Assembly: GCA_002309695.1 (NCBI GenBank)
Contig: DBXV01000017.1
Location: 125,529 to 189,528 of the forward strand
Reading direction: 5' to 3'
DNA: 64,000 bases
Source: Myxococcales bacterium UBA1203
GTDB lineage: Bacteria; Myxococcota; Myxococcia; Myxococcales; UBA5297
A program made the translations under genes and the position numbers. The notes below the pieces were generated by a model. That model did no database searches. It was not told the origin of the DNA and saw only the letters and a program-made list of their open reading frames with translations. Shown here piece by piece: positions 62,350 through 64,000 of this stretch (its first letter is position 1; each line of letters begins with the position of its first letter).

Positions 62350-64000
62350 CTTTCTGAGCGCGCTGAATCGCCGGTACTGTCTCCGGAAGGGGGACGCTGA
62401 CTGCGCGTGAAGCGGTCGGCGGCCACGTAGAAAGCCGGAACCACGAGGAGGCTCAGAAGGGTGGAGACCACCATGCCGCCGATGATGGCCACGGACATAG
62501 GCCCCCGCGTCTCGCTGCCAGGTCCAAGCGCGAGAGCCGCGGGAAGTGCTGCGCAGATCATCGACACGGAGGTCATCACGATGGGACGCAGCCGCACGGG
62601 CCCTGCTTCCAGCATGGCCTCAAGGGCACTTTTGCCGCCGCCCGCCGCGCTCGGCCCGCGCACTCTGTTGGCGTAATCGACGAGGATGATGGAGTTCTTC
62701 TTCACGATGCCCATCAGGAGCAGCAGGCCAATCATGCTGAAGATGTTGAGCGTCATGCCCCGGCCGGCCAGCGCGGCCACGGCCCCCGCGGCGGACAGCG
62801 GCAGGATGGTGATGACCGTCAGCGGGTGGAGGAACGAATTAAACTGCGACGCCAGCACCATGTAGGCGATGGCGATGCCGCAGATGAGGGCGAAGAGCAG
62901 GCCGCTCATCGAGTCCTGGAACGTGCGGCTGGAGCCGCCGATGACGATGTGCGTTCCCAGCGGCGCCTGAGCGGCAATGCTCTGGACGAGGGAAAGCGCC
63001 TCGGACTGGGAGTGGCCGGGAGCGATGTTGCCATAGACGCTGACTGCCCGCTCACGCTCGCGGCGGGAGATGAGCTGCAGGGCGGGGCGCTCCTCGAAGG
63101 AAGCCACCTGCGCGAGGGGAATCAGTTCGCCCGAGGCCGTCCGCACCCTGAGCGCCGTCAGGTCTTCGGGGCGGGCGCGCTGGCCCTTGAGCAGGCGCAC
63201 GCGCATGTCGAGCCTTCGCCCTCCGTCCGTATAGGCGGCGATTTTTTCCCCGCCGACCAGCGCGTTGACCGTGCTGGAGATGGATTCCATGGAGACGCCC
63301 AGGTCCGCCGCGCGCTCCCGGTCCGGAATGATGCGCAGCTCGGGCATGCCCAGCTCGTCGTCGCTGTCCAGGTCGGTAACGGCGCCGCTCTGTGCGAGTC
63401 TGGCCATGGCATCGCGGCTCGTGCGGACGATTTGATCCCAGTCGCTGCCGCGGACGGAAAATTCCACGGGGAAGCCGCGGGAGGCGGAGAAGCCCGCCTG
63501 CGAGAGATCCACGATGACGGCTTTCAGCCCGGGCACCGCGTTGAGGCGCGTCCTCAGCTCGGTCTCGATTTCCTTCTGCGTGCGGCTGCGCGCCTTTGGC
63601 GGCTCAAGGGTGATGAACATTCTGCCCGTGTTCACGCTGCGCCCGCCGATGTTGTCGAAGACGTTGATGGTTTCGGGAATCGAGCGGGCGATTTCCTCGG
63701 CCCGGCGGAAGATGCGGTCCGTCTCGTCCATGTCGGAGCCCACGGCGGACATGATGCGGACGACGATGCGGCTCTGGTCCTGCGAGGGGACAAATTCGCG
63801 GGGGAGCTGCATGGCGCCCCAGACGGCAGCGCCCAGAATGAGCGCCGCCGAGGTGAGAATTGCCGCGGGATGCCTGAGTGCCCGCTTCAGAAGCGCGCCG
63901 TAGGCGGCGGAGAGGGCGCTAAACGCCCTGTCAACTTGTTTTCCCAGAGCACTCCGGCCCTCGTCGGAGATGTCGAGAAACTGGGCGCAGCGCGAGGGGG
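62313..64000 (-). CDS. RND efflux pump (AcrB/HAE1-like), C-terminal half; 5' part beyond window
   Basis: The frame is open from the right edge to the stop at 62313 (562 codons). Visible features match the second half of an RND transporter: the TM7 region followed by MQLPREFVPSQDQ, the periplasmic porter domains, then TM8-TM12 with SQFNSFLHPLTVITILPLS, the conserved GIVKKNSIILVDYAN helix (Lys of the proton relay region) and RLRPIVMTS. It exports drugs or other hydrophobic compounds with a fusion protein and outer-membrane channel not seen here. The 3' end overlaps the MutS-like gene by 37 bases in convergent orientation. The C-terminal tail is Ser/Pro-rich. Confidence 0.93.
   Translation of the reverse strand, partial: PSRCAQFLDISDEGRSALGKQVDRAFSALSAAYGALLKRALRHPAAILTSAALILGAAVWGAMQLPREFVPSQDQSRIVVRIMSAVGSDMDETDRIFRRAEEIARSIPETINVFDNIGGRSVNTGRMFITLEPPKARSRTQKEIETELRTRLNAVPGLKAVIVDLSQAGFSASRGFPVEFSVRGSDWDQIVRTSRDAMARLAQSGAVTDLDSDDELGMPELRIIPDRERAADLGVSMESISSTVNALVGGEKIAAYTDGGRRLDMRVRLLKGQRARPEDLTALRVRTASGELIPLAQVASFEERPALQLISRRERERAVSVYGNIAPGHSQSEALSLVQSIAAQAPLGTHIVIGGSSRTFQDSMSGLLFALICGIAIAYMVLASQFNSFLHPLTVITILPLSAAGAVAALAGRGMTLNIFSMIGLLLLMGIVKKNSIILVDYANRVRGPSAAGGGKSALEAMLEAGPVRLRPIVMTSVSMICAALPAALALGPGSETRGPMSVAIIGGMVVSTLLSLLVVPAFYVAADRFTRSQRPPSGDSTGDSARSESQSSMPGKSMPA

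Overview
This window looks like a chromosomal segment of a high-GC Gram-negative bacterium from the Myxococcota or 'Deltaproteobacteria' side of the tree. This placement is inferred from gene style; no search was run. Pointers are a PEGA-domain kinase-like protein, receiver-PilZ-TPR and receiver-repeat proteins, a FIST protein, many lipoproteins with Asp/Ala/Gly linkers, Cys-x-Asp-rich calcium-type repeats, a LamB-like porin and an RND pump. Housekeeping markers include lon, typA, pepD, pepT, nadC, galT, sbcCD, a tRNA-Gly and the RNase P RNA, so this is not a plasmid or phage. No transposase, integrase, CRISPR array or phage gene was seen.

Layout. 1-5.9 kb: a truncated LtaS/OpgB-like phosphoglycerol transferase, divergent from a VWA/GATase-like membrane protein, then pepD. 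6-8.9 kb: four tandem J-domain membrane proteins, all with non-ATG starts and nearly identical J domains but unrelated tails, converging on lon. 11.6-17 kb: divergent lon and typA, a small membrane protein and a PEGA protein whose kinase domain has lost its key residues. 17-24 kb: a PHP phosphoesterase, sbcD-sbcC and tRNA-Gly(CCC). 24-28 kb: a barrel-like exported protein and a FIST / GAF-PAS-GAF / receiver operon with no histidine kinase. 28-32 kb: nadC, a receiver protein with Met/Pro repeats, a receiver-PilZ-TPR protein and rnpB. 32-37.4 kb: an unknown membrane protein, a Pro-rich exported protein, a Cys-rich exported protein and two FGE-sulfatase-fold lipoproteins, much of it AT-rich, ending in a pair of inverted REP-like palindromes. 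37.4-43.7 kb: pepT and its symporter, a Fic-fold protein without its catalytic His, an AAA+ ATPase and an unknown membrane-anchored protein. 43.9-52.7 kb: an alpha-glucan (starch/glycogen) degradation locus of lipoprotein amylase, lipoprotein isoamylase, LamB-like porin, small lipoprotein and a GH13-CBM20 enzyme. 52.8-64 kb: a pseudokinase-PP2C fusion, galT, a large lipoprotein, an AT-rich Ig-like lipoprotein, a membrane MutS-like ATPase and the C-terminal half of an RND pump.

A pattern across the window is a shared promoter architecture: a TTG-type -35, a 16-17 bp spacer often ending in GAC, a TA-rich -10, 7-9 G/C-rich bases, then a run of six or seven T at the expected transcription start. 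It precedes genes of unrelated function. The carbohydrate genes appear to act together, with lipoprotein amylases cutting glucan outside the cell, the porin importing oligosaccharides and a CBM20 enzyme finishing the job. Other recurring themes are signalling folds without their catalytic residues and surface lipoproteins on acidic tethers.
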